Origin: Plazaster borealis
Taxonomy: Eukaryota > Echinodermata > Asteroidea > Forcipulatida > Labidiasteridae
Assembly: GCA_021014325.1 (NCBI GenBank)
Contig: CM037473.1
Location: 3,238,501-3,302,500 of the forward strand
DNA length: 64,000 nt
Reading direction: 5' to 3'
The notes beneath the pieces were generated by a model. That model was not told where the DNA came from and ran no database searches. It saw only the letters and a program-made list of their open reading frames with translations. Below are positions 34,285 through 46,700 of this stretch, piece by piece; positions within the stretch are counted from its first letter, which is position 1, and every line of letters begins with the position of its first letter. The translations under genes were made by a program, and so were the position numbers.

Positions 34285-34471
34285 ATACACCGATGTGTGT
34301 AAAGCACTGTGTACTCGGTACAACCCCCCCACCCCCACCCCCCAAGTCCTGTGAAAAAAATTCACAGGCATATTACTCGGTTGGGATTCGAACCCACGAC
34401 CTTTGCCTTTCTAGAGCAAATGTCCGAGTATACAGTACTGAGTATACAGTGCTTTACACACATCGGTGTAT
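34285..34471. repeat. foldback element with tRNA-like B box
   Basis: The left end tacaccgatgtgtgtaaagc and right end gctttacacacatcggtgta are perfect 20-bp inverted repeats. Inside, ggttgggattcgaaccc resembles a pol III B box. Relatives: 1475-1830, 29230-29320 and a piece at about 58315. Confidence 0.75.
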
Positions 34472-35118
34472 GCAGGCACGATATTTGGTCCTTAGAAAAA
34501 AGTAGGAAAATTTCATTGAGTACAAGGCCTGTTCTACATGTACACAAGGAATAGGCCTTAACAGACTTTTCAGGTTATTTAATTTTTCGGATTCTTCCCA
34601 AGGACAATCACCAAATATTTGCTTTCCTGTTAACAACAAATATCCACAGAGATCAAGTTATTGATGCAAGTAGTATTTTTATTTTTTTATTTACAAACAA
34701 AAGGAAGCATTCTATCCAAATTAATACAAAATGAAAATAACGAATGCATTGCGACCCAGTGTGGCAAAACTTTCAGGTATCTTCAAACGAGATGGTTGGT
34801 ACAAACAAAACCTACAAAAAAACCCCAAAACAATTTAGTTCTTTACATTTAATTGTTCTTGTTCCTTGACTTAAATTCCCCCTCACCTATTTCCAGTGAT
34901 AAGGAATTTGTAGTATATATCTACAGATTTATCTCCAGTTGATAATCTATACAATTCTTTCCTATCAATGTAGCTTATCAGAATTCCCGAGCATTATATT
35001 TCAACAAAACTGGCGCATTTCATTATCCCTTCAGCTGAACTACAAATGGATCTACATAGCTATGAATAAATAGGTCAATGTTAAATAGACCATATGCAAA
35101 TGACATCATCAGAGTCGT

Positions 35119-35310
35119 ATATTGAGAGAGTTGCGACAACTTGCAATTAGAAGCCATTTTGTGTCAAAAAACCAAAACCACATTAGCAAATACAGGGTGC
35201 CAAACTAGTCTGCTCATTATAGGATTGTGCTGCATTTGGACCGAAAATGGCATCCAGCAACCACGTGACCGATAAAAAACTTGTCCTTCTATGTCGCAAC
35301 TCTCTCAATA
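35119..35310. mobile_element. terminal-inverted-repeat element
   Basis: tattgagagagttgcgac faces gtcgcaactctctcaata. A diverged copy lies at 59411-59591 in an ANKFY1 intron. Both share gcatttggaccgaaaatgg and ccagcaaccacgtgaccg. Confidence 0.8.
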
Positions 35311-37786
35311 CATAGCTCTGGACATCATTTGAGTAGGGCGCCCTCACCTGGAGGTTGAAAGAAAGTTATTTATTGACTAATCCTTTTGCGTCGCGCGTAC
35401 AAATCTGTGCGTTTCCTTAATCAGTTTACATCTAAGATGGCGGCTTGATGAAAAAGGTCCATTAACACGTAAAAAAAACATGTTTGTTCAACACATCAGG
35501 AGAATAAAAAAATTCTTCAAAAAAATTTCTTTCCTTTTAGATACTTTTACTGTGGATGTTTCAGGCCAAAAAAAACCTTGACTTTAACCATTATGCACCA
35601 ATCAGGAGAGTCTTACAGACCAATAAAACTCTCAATTGGGGTATACTTTTATTCTGACTGACATCATCTTCTCCCGATGAAGGTATTAATGGTCCCACAT
35701 CAGAAAAGCTTGAGAGCCAACAACCAACTGACATCATATTTTCCCAATGACAGCATCTTGTTCCCTGCTGTACAGGTAGACTTAATATCAGTCTGCTGTA
35801 ACTAGCAGGATTTCACATGCGCCTGTAACTAAAATTTGGACTTGATATAAATTCTACTAGAGCTAAGAAGTCAAAGACTCATTGCCAGTCTATCATCAAG
35901 ACACTTTTCAAGGCAAGTCAAAGGAATGTCTCATCTGTCTTGATCCCAATATTAATATGGGACGAAAACATGCCAGTCACTGAAGATAGAAAAAGAAATT
36001 ACGAAATTACACAGTAATTAAAACCCTACAAATCCTCGACTCTATGGAAACAACCAAATGCTTCGACTTTACTAACACAGATCCTCGACGACATGCTAAG
36101 TCTAAGGCTTGACCATCATGTGAACAAGCGTTGAAGCATAGGACCCCCATAGAAACATCCTTAGCAACAGCCGCAGCCGTAGCAGCTGCAGCCACTAATT
36201 CAGACACAGCTATAAGGTCCATGTCACATGAGGCAATTTACAGGCAACCAATTCCAGGCAATCTTCACAAAGAAAAGGCGTTCACATTTGAATGTTCACA
36301 TATTTTTTCTTGGGGATCGTAAGACACTGTCTGAAAAATTACTCATGTGCTTCCAAAGTGGTCCTGTAGCATGCACTGCAGTTGGTTGCCTGTAAAAGTT
36401 GCCTCGTGTGACAGGGCCCTAAGAGTGACTGGCTTTCAGGTACAAAGCCAAATTCCCATCCAATCCTAAAACCAGGGTCCATTTCCATACAGCTGCTTAA
36501 TGCAGGCGTCAATTTGAAGCGTGGACCCGTACCCACCCTCCTCAGAGGTCGCAAAATATCGACGCCTTTTCGATGCCGAAGCCTGAGGTCAATAATGTTG
36601 TTGTTATAGTGAAGCCGTAACGTTCTTTTTTAATAATTGGGTGAAGCATTACCTATAAAGTTGATGAAAAGGGTGAAGCGTTGACGAGCCTTTTTTGTGT
36701 TTGGTGATGTGACATCGAATCCACTACATCGGTCGCGCCGAAAATATGTCAAAGTCGTGGCGTTTCAAACAACTGTAATTGTGATGCAATCTTTGAAGAT
36801 GGCCTGTTTTGCAATTCGCGCAAGCCAACTTGGAATTTGCGTGCGCACAATTTTTGAACTGAAGTTTGCCCACACACAAATACAAACATTCTAACATCGC
36901 GCGCCGCACCACGTTGCAAACTGTATCCTGTGGTGCGTTCCACTTGCGCAAACGTTGCCAAGTTTGCGCACGTTTGCTACCGATCTCATTTCGAGTGGAA
37001 CGAGCTGTGCGCCGCCAACGTTGGCGAAAGTTAGCAACGAGGCGAACTAGACTGGTCCCCTGTCCTTATCAGCAAGGAAAGACGTCAGATGTTCAGGCTA
37101 GCGATTGCGAACGTACGATCGCAAACGATCGCGAACGTACATGTACTTCTGAGACTGAGTGTTGGGGTACGTGGTGGTTTTGATATGGCTGACACTGACA
37201 GTACAACTTCATGCTTTTTAAGTTTTATAACAACAAAAATGTGTTTGTAGAAACATTGGATTGACAAAATAAATGTCACTGTATCTTTGGATTGAAACCT
37301 GGTTGACTTGGTACTTTTTTAGCAGTGTGGAATTACAAATTTAACCATTGCAGTCATTGGTATAGTTATAAGTAAACATTAAAGAAGCTTTGGTGAAGCT
37401 TGAACTATGCAGATGGCCAATATGGTGAAACAGTGGTGAAGCGTCAGACCTGGCAAAAACTGAAAAAGTGAAGCTTCACCTATGGAAATAATTCAAAGGG
37501 TGAAGCTTGAACTAACACATTTGCTGATAGAGTGAAGTGGTGGTGAAATCCTGACCTTATACAAAATTGGCTCATGTGAAGAAAGGTGATGACGTGAGGA
37601 GGGTGGGTTCTAGCCCCATTAATAGTGCCAAATTCTCTGGACTTCCTCCGATCCTTGGCCCTACGCCCACGTACCTCCAGGAGGTGACATTTGTTTTCGA
37701 AAAGAAACTCACGCTCATTTGTGGACAGCACATTAATTCGAAAAGAGCTTGCTCTTTTTGTGTAATTATGAAGAAAATCGGCGGCG

Positions 37787-37823
37787 TCGCCAATAGCGCG
37801 CGCCACGAACGCGCTATTGGCGA
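37787..37823. repeat. GC-rich hairpin
   Basis: A perfect 14-bp stem (tcgccaatagcgcg) has a 9-nt loop. A smaller hairpin, aaaagagcttgctctttt, lies 30 bp upstream. Confidence 0.7.
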
Positions 37824-38129
37824 GTTGAATGAGCGGTCGGTCGGCGCGCTGTGCGTAGAAGGTAAACGAGAAACGTCTGGCACCAAGACCATAGCGCATT
37901 AGCGCAAAATCGATGCCGGGGCATCAAACAACTCGTAAAGTGCCGCATTTTTTCTTTCATCTCTTTCAAAAGAGCAAAAAGCTAGCAATATTTGCTTTCG
38001 AATTAATGGAAATCTGACATCTGAGACAACTATGGAAAAAAAAAAAAAAAAAAAATAAAAAAAGTGGTTTTAAATAAAATGAAATGTCAAGAGGGGTGTG
38101 GGCGAGGGGTCGGGCCAAGGACAGGAGGA

Positions 38130-38528
38130 ATTTGGGCTTCAAATTGACGCCTGCATAAAGCAGACTAACAATTCTCTGCTTCACAAAGCTGGATACCAGT
38201 CACAGATGGTACACTATGTGAAATGGTATTTTGGCTGGCGACCTCATTCTGGTAAGCATATTTTTTGTGCTCGGCTACTTTTTGTGCTTTAGCAGCTCTA
38301 TGGAAAATCGGCCCATCTGGGCCTAATTTCATGGCTCTGCTTACCGCTGAATTCTGCGCTTACAATCACCATAACCCAAGAATACCTATTAACGTGGAGT
38401 ATGCACGCCACAAGCAAAAAAAACCACCTGCTAACCTGTGAAATACGCTTGACGTAAGCGCAGAAATCCCTGCTTCCGTAAGCGCCGATTCTTTGCTTAC
38501 AGTAAGCAGAGCCATGAAACTGGGCCGA
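38130..38528. repeat. two foldback elements
   Basis: About 38130-38316 is a diverged CCCAATTTCAT-type copy. 38318-38528 is the variant with ctgcttaccgctgaattctg at its left and gccatgaaactgggcc at its right. Confidence 0.6.
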
Positions 38529-39232
38529 GATAGATTTTTGAGGATTTAGTGGGGTCAGAATTCTTAAAAATACTGTCTACAGAAATACTGAACTAATTTT
38601 TACATACATTATTATATTATATTGCCTTGAAGAAAGAATTTCAACACAAAAACTGATGAACCTAGCAACCAAAGCATGCTGAATATAAACATTAACATTT
38701 AAATGTGCATGCAATTGGTTTATATACAATTTAAAGACATGAATGATTAAACTTTAACACATGAATCCTTTAATGTTGTAAGAGGATACGGAAAGTCTCT
38801 ATGAAAACTTTACAAATTCAATTAATTAAATAATAGTTTAGTTACTGTAAAGCAAAAAAAGGCAGGCATAATAATTTATTTGGTCCTTGGAAAAAGGTGG
38901 AACATTTTATCAAGTACAAGGGCTGACCTACATGTGCACATGGTGTAGGCTTTTCAGGCTTTTTAATCACAATTTTTCCAAGGGCACAAAAATCGGAAAT
39001 CAAACTGAAGTAGGAAGAATGTCATGCCTGAAAATGACAATTGATAAATTTCTTTTTTAATTTGTATCAATATTCCCAGTTTCATGATTCGGATCTGCTG
39101 ATTAACCATAATCTTATCTTAGTCATAAGATTAACCATAATCCTAATCTTAATCTAGAAATAGGAACCGCAGAATGCTGAGCTCAAAGTGACATCCCTGT
39201 CTGTCTTTGTCTTCGCTGTGGGCGTAGATTAA

Positions 39233-39784
39233 CTCTTTCAGTGCCAAGGTCGTACATGTATGATCTATTTTATGTATTCCGAAAGCGCCAATATCGTACA
39301 TGTACGATCTATTTTATGTACTCAAAAAGTGTCATCAATCGTACATGTACGACCCATAATATACATGTTATCGCGAGAGGGCATTATCACCCTAACGTAT
39401 TATACAATTTCCTACATGTACAACCTTTTTCTCTAGGTTTTAATCGGGTTCTTGCAAGAGGGTGTATCGTTTTCTGAGCTTTTCTAAGGTATTCTATTTT
39501 TAGCTAGGATCAATACTGCCATGGGTTGATCAATCGTCTGCTTGTTTGTAATTACACTTTGAAACAAAGGCACCCCAGGAAACTTACAAGCTTTACTTCA
39601 CAATCTATCACTCTGTAAAGAAATACTTTTGACTTTGGGATGTACCAAGGCAACACAAATCAGCGAGATACATTTTGTTTAGTGAGTAAGACTTTTTAAT
39701 TTAATTGTTTACAGAATTTTGAAAACCTAAAAAAACTGGGCACTTTAGGGTCAAAACACAAAATAAACGCGGGCACTGAAAGAA
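39233..39784. mobile_element. piggyBac-like miniature element, 552 bp
   Basis: It is flanked by TTAA at 39229-39232 and 39785-39788. The ends ctctttcagtgcc and gggcactgaaagaa are inverted. Next to the left end is a tandem array with the palindrome cgtacatgtacga. It is assigned piggyBac-like from the TTAA sites and terminal sequence; no transposase is present. Confidence 0.7.
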
Positions 39785-40113
39785 TTAACCACAGACAGTT
39801 CCTACGTGATGTCATACAGTTTTAACTCGGCCATCTTTAGGGGCAATGATACAAATATTTGTTTTGTGTAAATACGAATTTGCGTAAATTCCTAGCATGA
39901 TTGTCGGTGAACCACTTGGCTGAGTAGAAAACTAGAACGCTGACGTAGCTCAAAGCCCAAACCCAAGTTGCCCGTAAAGATGGTGTACATCAGGATCTAC
40001 ATAAAAATACCATGTGACATGGTAAAATTAACCAGATCGACCAATGGGAAAGCTGAAAATTGCTGTTCAGCTAAAATGGCAGCGCAAACGAATAGTCTCA
40101 AAGCAAATACCAA

Positions 40114-40296
40114 CAGGCCCCAATTTCATAGAGCTGCTTATGAAACATTTCCTGCTTAGCAAAAACAAGCAGGATACCAGTCACAGATTGTACATGTGAC
40201 ATGTTATTTTGGCTGGTAACCTTATTCTGGTAAGCATAATTTTGTTTGAGCTTAGCTACTTTTTGTGCTTAAGCAGCTCTATGAAATTGAGCCCAG
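40114..40296. repeat. foldback element (CCCAATTTCAT family)
   Basis: caggccccaatttcatagag faces ctctatgaaattgagccc. The interior has gataccagtcacag and ggctggtaacc. Confidence 0.75.
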
Positions 40297-40435
40297 GTAA
40301 CTACACACACTGCATTCTCCGGGTACTATTTTTATGATCTTAAAACCTGGCACTCGTGTTACTAAATATTTATTACATTAAAGCAACATCATGTCTTATG
40401 ACAACGATCCCTGGCAACAAATGAAGCAAAGTTAA

Positions 40436-40664
40436 AGGGACCTAACACGGTCCGCCATTTTGTAGAACCAGATTTTGGACTCCACAAAATGGCGGATTGT
40501 GTCAGTTCACGAAGTAAAAGGAAAACCATGCAATTTCGAGGCATATTTGTGTGGATCATTATAATCTATTTTTAAAACCTCTTTCCAACCATATTAATTT
40601 CATAACGAACGCTTTCACACGCCTTAAATAGCCTAAATCACTCAATCCAAGGCAACATGTTCCT
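40436..40664. mobile_element. TTAA-flanked element, family C, shortened
   Basis: TTAA lies at 40432-40435 and 40665-40668. It shares acacggtc, gccattttgta and aatccaaggcaac with the full copy at 48592-48940. The left quarter is missing. Confidence 0.75.
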
Positions 40665-41699
40665 TTAACGAGAAGTATTGTCTTGTAAATAACCAACATA
40701 AATTTGAAGTAACCTAGAGGGCATTTGGGTGACCTCACCCAGAAGTATGTTTGTGCGTTTCGGTCATTGGTTAAGCGTTTTTCACGTGTTCGGTTCAGCT
40801 AGCCCTTATGCAATCACCGCATCGGCGAACCAGACTGCAATTAGAACAGTCAATACACGCAAGTAAACATAAGGCTTGGACATGTACGCGTGTGACGTCA
40901 GTGAAGTGTGACACGTCGCCAGAGATCCGGTATGGCAGGAAATTCTGTCCCTCGGAGATTCTGTCCCCCCATACGGCGGACTGTGTACAAACTTCTTCTG
41001 ATTGCGCCCTCTTTTGAATCATCCTCCTTCAGCCCATGTTAATTTCCCTTATGGGGGCCAGAATGATTGTGTGGGAAAATAAATATAAGGTAAAATGTTT
41101 TGGATCAAGACCAGAAGAAACCAAGGTGTTTACATGGCCATCAGGTGAAAATTAGAACATAGTACAAGGTGTAAATAAAGATAAGATTGTGTACAAGCAG
41201 ATTCTGCATTGTAGATTTACAGTGCAATCATTTGAAGAAAAAAAACCATAAGCAATAATATACAAGCACAAGAGCTTGGAAGGGAAGTGTCAAATTCAAT
41301 TTTGGGGATGTTTTGGTTTAATCTGGACTTCGATGATATTCAATCGAAACATCCTCGATTTTGACCTTTTGACTGACGATAAAATTCATCCTATGAAAGT
41401 AAAGACCCATTAGTTGTTGAAATCCAATGACGTCTTGTTCCAAATTTCGCTCTGAAAAAGTCAGTAATGAACCAAAACATCCCCGTACACAAATTTACAG
41501 ACCCATTTTTCTCAGAATGATGTCATCGGATGTTTTGAACATTGACAAATTTTGCACTGGAAGGGTATTGAATACAATGGCAATTTTCACCATTTTAACA
41601 TGAGGTTAGAGACTTGCAATTTTTTCTCCACTCACATGAGGACTCTATCTATTGGAAAAGGAGTACATCACAAAATTGAATTTGACTTTTCCCTTCCTC

Positions 41700-42555
41700 T
41701 TTAACTAGCCTGCTAGTCTAGTGAATCAACTGACCTGCTCTAGTCTAGTGAATTAACTAGCCTGCTAGTCTAGTGAATCAACTAGCCTGCTAGTCTAGAG
41801 AATCAACTAGCCTGATCTAGTCTAGTGAATCAACTAGCCTGTTAGTCTAGTGAATTAACTAGCCTGCTCTAGTCTAGTGAATCAACTAGCCTGCTAGTCT
41901 AGTGAATCAACAAGCCTGCTAGTCTAGTGAATCAACTAGCATGCTAGTCTAGTGAATCAACTAGCCTGCTAGTCTAGTGATCAACTAGCCCGCTAGTCTA
42001 GTGTATCAACTAGCCTGCTAGTTTAGTGAATCAACTAGGAGCAAGTTCGGTTGGCTGACTAGAGTCGACTAGACTTAACCATAGTCGATCTAGATGTCAC
42101 TCGAACGCTGCATGGTTGAACTAGCTCGTCCAACTGGATCAACCTACGTCACTTTGTCAAGATGGTGTTTTGGTTACGTGATCGAGAAAGTATTGTAAAC
42201 GTTTGCAATCACACAAACAGTTGGTTTAACGATAAATGGTAGGTTTTTTGCCAATGAAATATGTAAGTTATTAAGATAAAATTATTATTGCACTACATTT
42301 TTTATGGGCCAATACATTTTTTTCTCGTCGATAAGTTGACGCCATGTTGGTTTCTATATTTGACGAATCAATGGACTAAACGTGTTCGAGTGAAACACAG
42401 ACCACACATGCATGATTTAATGGCAAATTGACTAAAGGTTAAACACCCGAACTTGCTCAACCCTGCTAGTTTAGTGAATCAACTAGCCTGCTAGTCTAGT
42501 GAATTAAATGGCCTGCTCTAGTCTAGTAAATCAACTAGCCTGCTCTAATCTTCAT
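41700..42555. repeat. 25-bp satellite (CTAG-rich), split by an element
   Basis: About 14 units of the type aactagcctgctagtctagt occupy 41705-42038 and a few more 42459-42550. Some units have a two-base expansion (tgctctagtctag). Confidence 0.85.
42039..42458. mobile_element. terminal-inverted-repeat element inside 25-bp satellite
   Basis: gagcaagttcggttggc faces cacccgaacttgctc, and the inner gacttaacc faces ggttaaac. Satellite flanks on both sides show it is an insertion. The target duplication is not resolved. Confidence 0.75.
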
Positions 42556-42738
42556 CAGGAGACTTAAATGTTTACGTTAACATTTACAGAACCAATTTTG
42601 TAGCTTTCCTTCCAAATAATAAGAACAACTTCCTTCATGAATGGCGTCCAGCGATACGACACAAGCGTCGCTTTGTTTTAATAGTTTCTTAGGAGTCCGC
42701 CAAGTGATGAAACCCCCATGATGAAACCGAGTTTGACG

Positions 42739-43075
42739 TGGCGTGTCGTGGCCGAGTGGTCTAGTTCACCGGACCCAAGCTCTGGTGTTGTCAGCAGCAG
42801 AGTGTGGGTTCGAATCCCGGTCGTGACACTTGTGCCCTTGAGCAAGGCACTTAACCATAATTGCTACGTAAAAGTTGGGAAGGTAGGGCATTCTGCTCTA
42901 CCAGCCAGGCTCCTAGTGGATGATACCCCTGCCTACATCCTTTACAGACTGTGAAGGGGGTAACCCCGTTTCAGGCCCAGGAGTATAGGTGGCAACGTGC
43001 CCCTGGTGACAGTAAAGTGTAGCCCTCACCTTGCAGTGGCCGTCCGGCCTTGTGAGTTGGGCAATATCTCATAAA
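42739..43075 (+). mobile_element. tRNA-Leu-derived SINE
   Basis: The complete tRNA-like head (gtgtcgtggccgagtggtc to gggttcgaatcccgg) is followed by cttgagcaaggcacttaacc. The tail differs from other copies after about 42865. Confidence 0.75.
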
Positions 43076-43628
43076 AAATAAAAATTAAAAATTAAAAAAC
43101 GGACCTAAAAACAAACTTGGCAAAGTGAAAAGGAGTTTGAGTTGGCCGCTCAAACAGCTTTCATTGAGTAAAATGGGGGTAAACGGCCAGCCCAACCATC
43201 TCTGACTCTCGAGCTGAACCTCAGACAGCTGAACATCTTCTGCAGCGCCCTCTATTGGTGGAACCCTGCACTGTTGTACAGATCTCACCACGTATAACAA
43301 CAAGACGCAAAAAGTTAATGATCTTTATGCGTGGACTCGAAAGGAAGAAGAAGAACCAGTGGTAAGACATGAAGCGTACCTCAATTTAACCTAACTCCTG
43401 AGGCCCTCGTGCCTACAGGTGACCTCAATCCTCAAAATATCCTCCTCTCCTACGCCACTTCACACCAAATTGTATGGACTTGGATAAGACCGGACTGCCT
43501 TTGCCCAGTGGTAAGCAACTGTTAATTGAGCCTCAATCCTCCGCAAGCAGACAACTTCCCGAATAGAATTTTGGAGAATCCAGGAGGATTAGGGTACAGA
43601 GGCGGAGAGCGTGGACTTGTTGGGTTTC

Positions 43629-43758
43629 TTAGAGTGCACCCAGTGATAAGACGTCAAAGCAAATGTTGCAGACGCGGACTGGCTTTGCTTGGTCATATTT
43701 GATGATCGGCACCATCTTAGATGAACACTTATTGCACAAGATTCGCCCGCAGTGACGG
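43629..43758 (-). CDS. ANKFY1 last exon: end of FYVE finger and stop
   Basis: After the acceptor ttcaccag the exon opens with the last base of a Cys codon, then RHCGRILCNKCSSK, and ends RVCNICFDVLSLGAL with TAA at 43629-43631. These are the third to eighth metal ligands except the split first Cys. Confidence 0.93.
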
Positions 43759-46700
43759 CTGGTGAAAGAATACACACAGAGAGAAAAAAATGTACATGAG
43801 TGATCGTCAAACAATTATAGAATCATAAATTATGTGGACTATACTCAAGTTAACCCTCCTACCTTTGGTACCATTTTCCAGCGACCATTCAATATCATCC
43901 ACTGTGGTTTTAATTAAAGGGAATAAAAGAGTGGCAACAAGGTCTTAAACAGTCGTTTAAAACCGACAGTATCGTGGCCGTGTAATGAAGGACCAAGCCA
44001 AAGGCGAGGCCTTTCATTGCATGGCAATGTCGCGACCCTGCAAGGTTTTAAACAAACATTTTAAGACCGAGTCATCACTCTTTTATTCCCATTCATAAAT
44101 TCATTTTCATTAAAAATATCAAAAAACCTGTCAATGTTGAGAACAAATTTGACAGTTTAGCCTCAGATCGCCTCGACTCTGCATTGAACTTCTATCAATG
44201 TTGAGCGCGAAGCAGCTCCTCGTGCAAGTTTAGAATTTGCGCGCTTAAGTTTCAAACTATCGCAAGCAAGTTTTGAACTTAGGCGAGCCAAATATGTGAC
44301 CTACCAACTTTAATCAGGCCGTGAAATTTGTGAGCTCCACGCAATCATCTGTTAGCGCCCTCTTTTGACTCAATTTCCTCAGGCCATGTTTGAACACATT
44401 CTCATCTTGTTTATATCAAACATTTAAACAAGGCCACATAATCTCCTCTCGACCAATCAGAATGGATGAACTGTCCCAGGTTTTTGTGAAAGATAGGTAC
44501 AACTATGCCAGCCTGCAATATGATATCATGTGGTGAATGCGTCTAAACACTGACCCAGGCACAGCTGTATGACCCATACACAACCCGTGCAGTTGAATGA
44601 TTTCAAATGGTTGGTCAACTTGCTGGAAAATGGTAACAAGAGTAGGAGGGTTAAAGGTATTGTATACGTTTGGTTATTGGAACCCACTGTTTGTTTCAAT
44701 CCTCTATAGTTGTAGATATATACCATAAACTAACCTGTGAAAATTTCATTTCAAAAGGTGGTAGCGTTTTTGAGATATCGCCGACAATTTAGAGCGGTTA
44801 TGTCCACTCAGGAAGAATAATCTGCAATTGGAATACACAATCTGAGAACAATACTCTCAGTAACGCTTCTCAGATTCAAATTTTTGGGGACAAAAAGTGT
44901 TATATTTTTCCATAACCGCAGTACTTTGAAGTCAAAAGTTTCTCAAAATGCATTATACTGTCCAAAGCTGCTGTACTTCTTACCAAGTAAGTTTTTATTG
45001 CCATTAATTTTCAGAGTCATTACCAAACGTATACAGACCCTTTAAAAGACAAAAATAATCACACGCCACAACCTCAATCTATTGGTGAAAAGAATGAAGA
45101 AAAGATTAAACAATGTTGAAGGGAAGCTACATGTAAATGTTTCTTACCAGTGATGTTTTCTTGTCTTAATCGAGAACTTGACTTGACAATCTTGACATAT
45201 CTCACTCTCAGACCAAGCAGGTTCAGATGATAGCATATCTGACGGAACATAATCAGAGAAATTAATATGTGGCGTGTCATGGCTGAGCGGTTACGAATCA
45301 CCAGACTCAAGCTCTGGAGTTTCTGATCAGTAGAGTGTGGGTTCGAGTCCTGGTCTTGACACTTGTGTCCTTTTGGTTCACACACGCCCTCACAGTCAAA
45401 AATACTGCGAACTGGCCTCAATTTCATGGCTCTGCTTACAGTACAAAATCTGCGATTACAGTAGCAGAAAATCCACACTTAATATAAGCGTACTTCAGAG
45501 GTACACAAGGAATTTGCTTGTGCATGTGCAGACTTTGTGGTACTATTAAACAGGCTTCAGTTATAAACCAATCTATTTTACTGAATTCAATAATCTCCTG
45601 TACCACTGTTTTCTGCCATTACTGCGAAACCTTAACGCTCGCATTAGTTGAACAGTTGTTAGTATTAAATTACTATTCAAAGACATTTAATAAAAGAGTT
45701 CATTGTTTTGTGTTTGGACTTAATATTTTAATACAAAAGAGTTTCTAAGTTCCCAAATACAATATCCATATTTAAAACAAATAAAAAATAAAAATTACCA
45801 ACCGACCCTACCTTTTGAGGACCGTCTATGGACAAACAAACAAATTTTTGTTTGGCCTAAGCAGAGCCATAAAATTAAGACCATTAGAGACTTACCTAGT
45901 AACCTAAACAGGAGCTGTTTAGTGGCCACCTGTGCATTGAATATTGAGGTACCATTCTTATTCAGTATTCCAACACTTGCCCCACTCCTGACAATCGCTC
46001 TACACAATGCTCCGTTGCCATTCTGGTATGCTAACAGCAATACTGTAGGAAATAATAATAATAGTAACAACAATAATAACATTAATAACATCACTACCCT
46101 CTGAACGAAACACTTCTGTGAAAGTAACAGAAAAACTGTCCAAGTATAAAGACCTAGAGATCGAGATCAACAGGATGTGGGGAATGAAGACTGAGACAAT
46201 ACCAGTGGTCATCAGAGCTCTAGGACTAGTAAAGGAACTGGGTAAATTCATCGACCGTATCCCAGGCAACATTAACACCAACCTAGTCCAGAAGATAGCA
46301 CTCCTCGGAACAGCCCACATATTACGTAGAATATTGTCCATTAAATAACACCCCCCTTTAGTGCCTCAGACCCATAGTCTGGATCCGGCTTTAGAGGACG
46401 TAAACCAGATTGCACAAAGGAAAAATTCACATAACAATAATAATAACAATAAAGAGCATTTATATTTTACAAATAATGAGTGTTTACGAGTACAATGGTG
46501 AGAATATTTTCATGAGTTGAAAGATGGAATGTTCAACGGGACATTCCATCTTTTAATTCTCTTTACGATAAGTGCTCTGGGTTCTTTTACGTACACAACA
46601 CACTGGACCTACGGCTTTACATCCCATCTCAAGGACGCAACAATAATTGTTAAGTGTCCTGCTAAATTAAGCTTTTTGAGTAAAATTCTGCGTTTACAAC

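Larger units (their letters stand above)
34640..38125. other. no gene recognised
   Basis: No exon is supported. The stretch includes a terminal-repeat element (35119-35310), a CpG-containing region at about 36870-37150 with gcgaacgtac repeats, and open frames on both strands at 37480-37902 that match nothing I know. A homopolymer A tract is at 38035-38055. Confidence 0.45.

Noticed and set aside
36007..36322. Alanine-rich frames on both strands
   Set aside because: A short gcagc-type repeat (agcaacagccgcagccg) creates them; no conserved exon.
37480..37902. Overlapping open frames of about 105-139 codons on both strands
   Set aside because: No recognised domain; a GC-rich patch with hairpins and a B-box-like phrase explains the lack of stops.
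42739..42835. tRNA-Leu gene
   Set aside because: The head folds partly like tRNA-Leu(CAA), but the same sequence recurs with a fixed non-tRNA body and (att)n tail, so it is a SINE.
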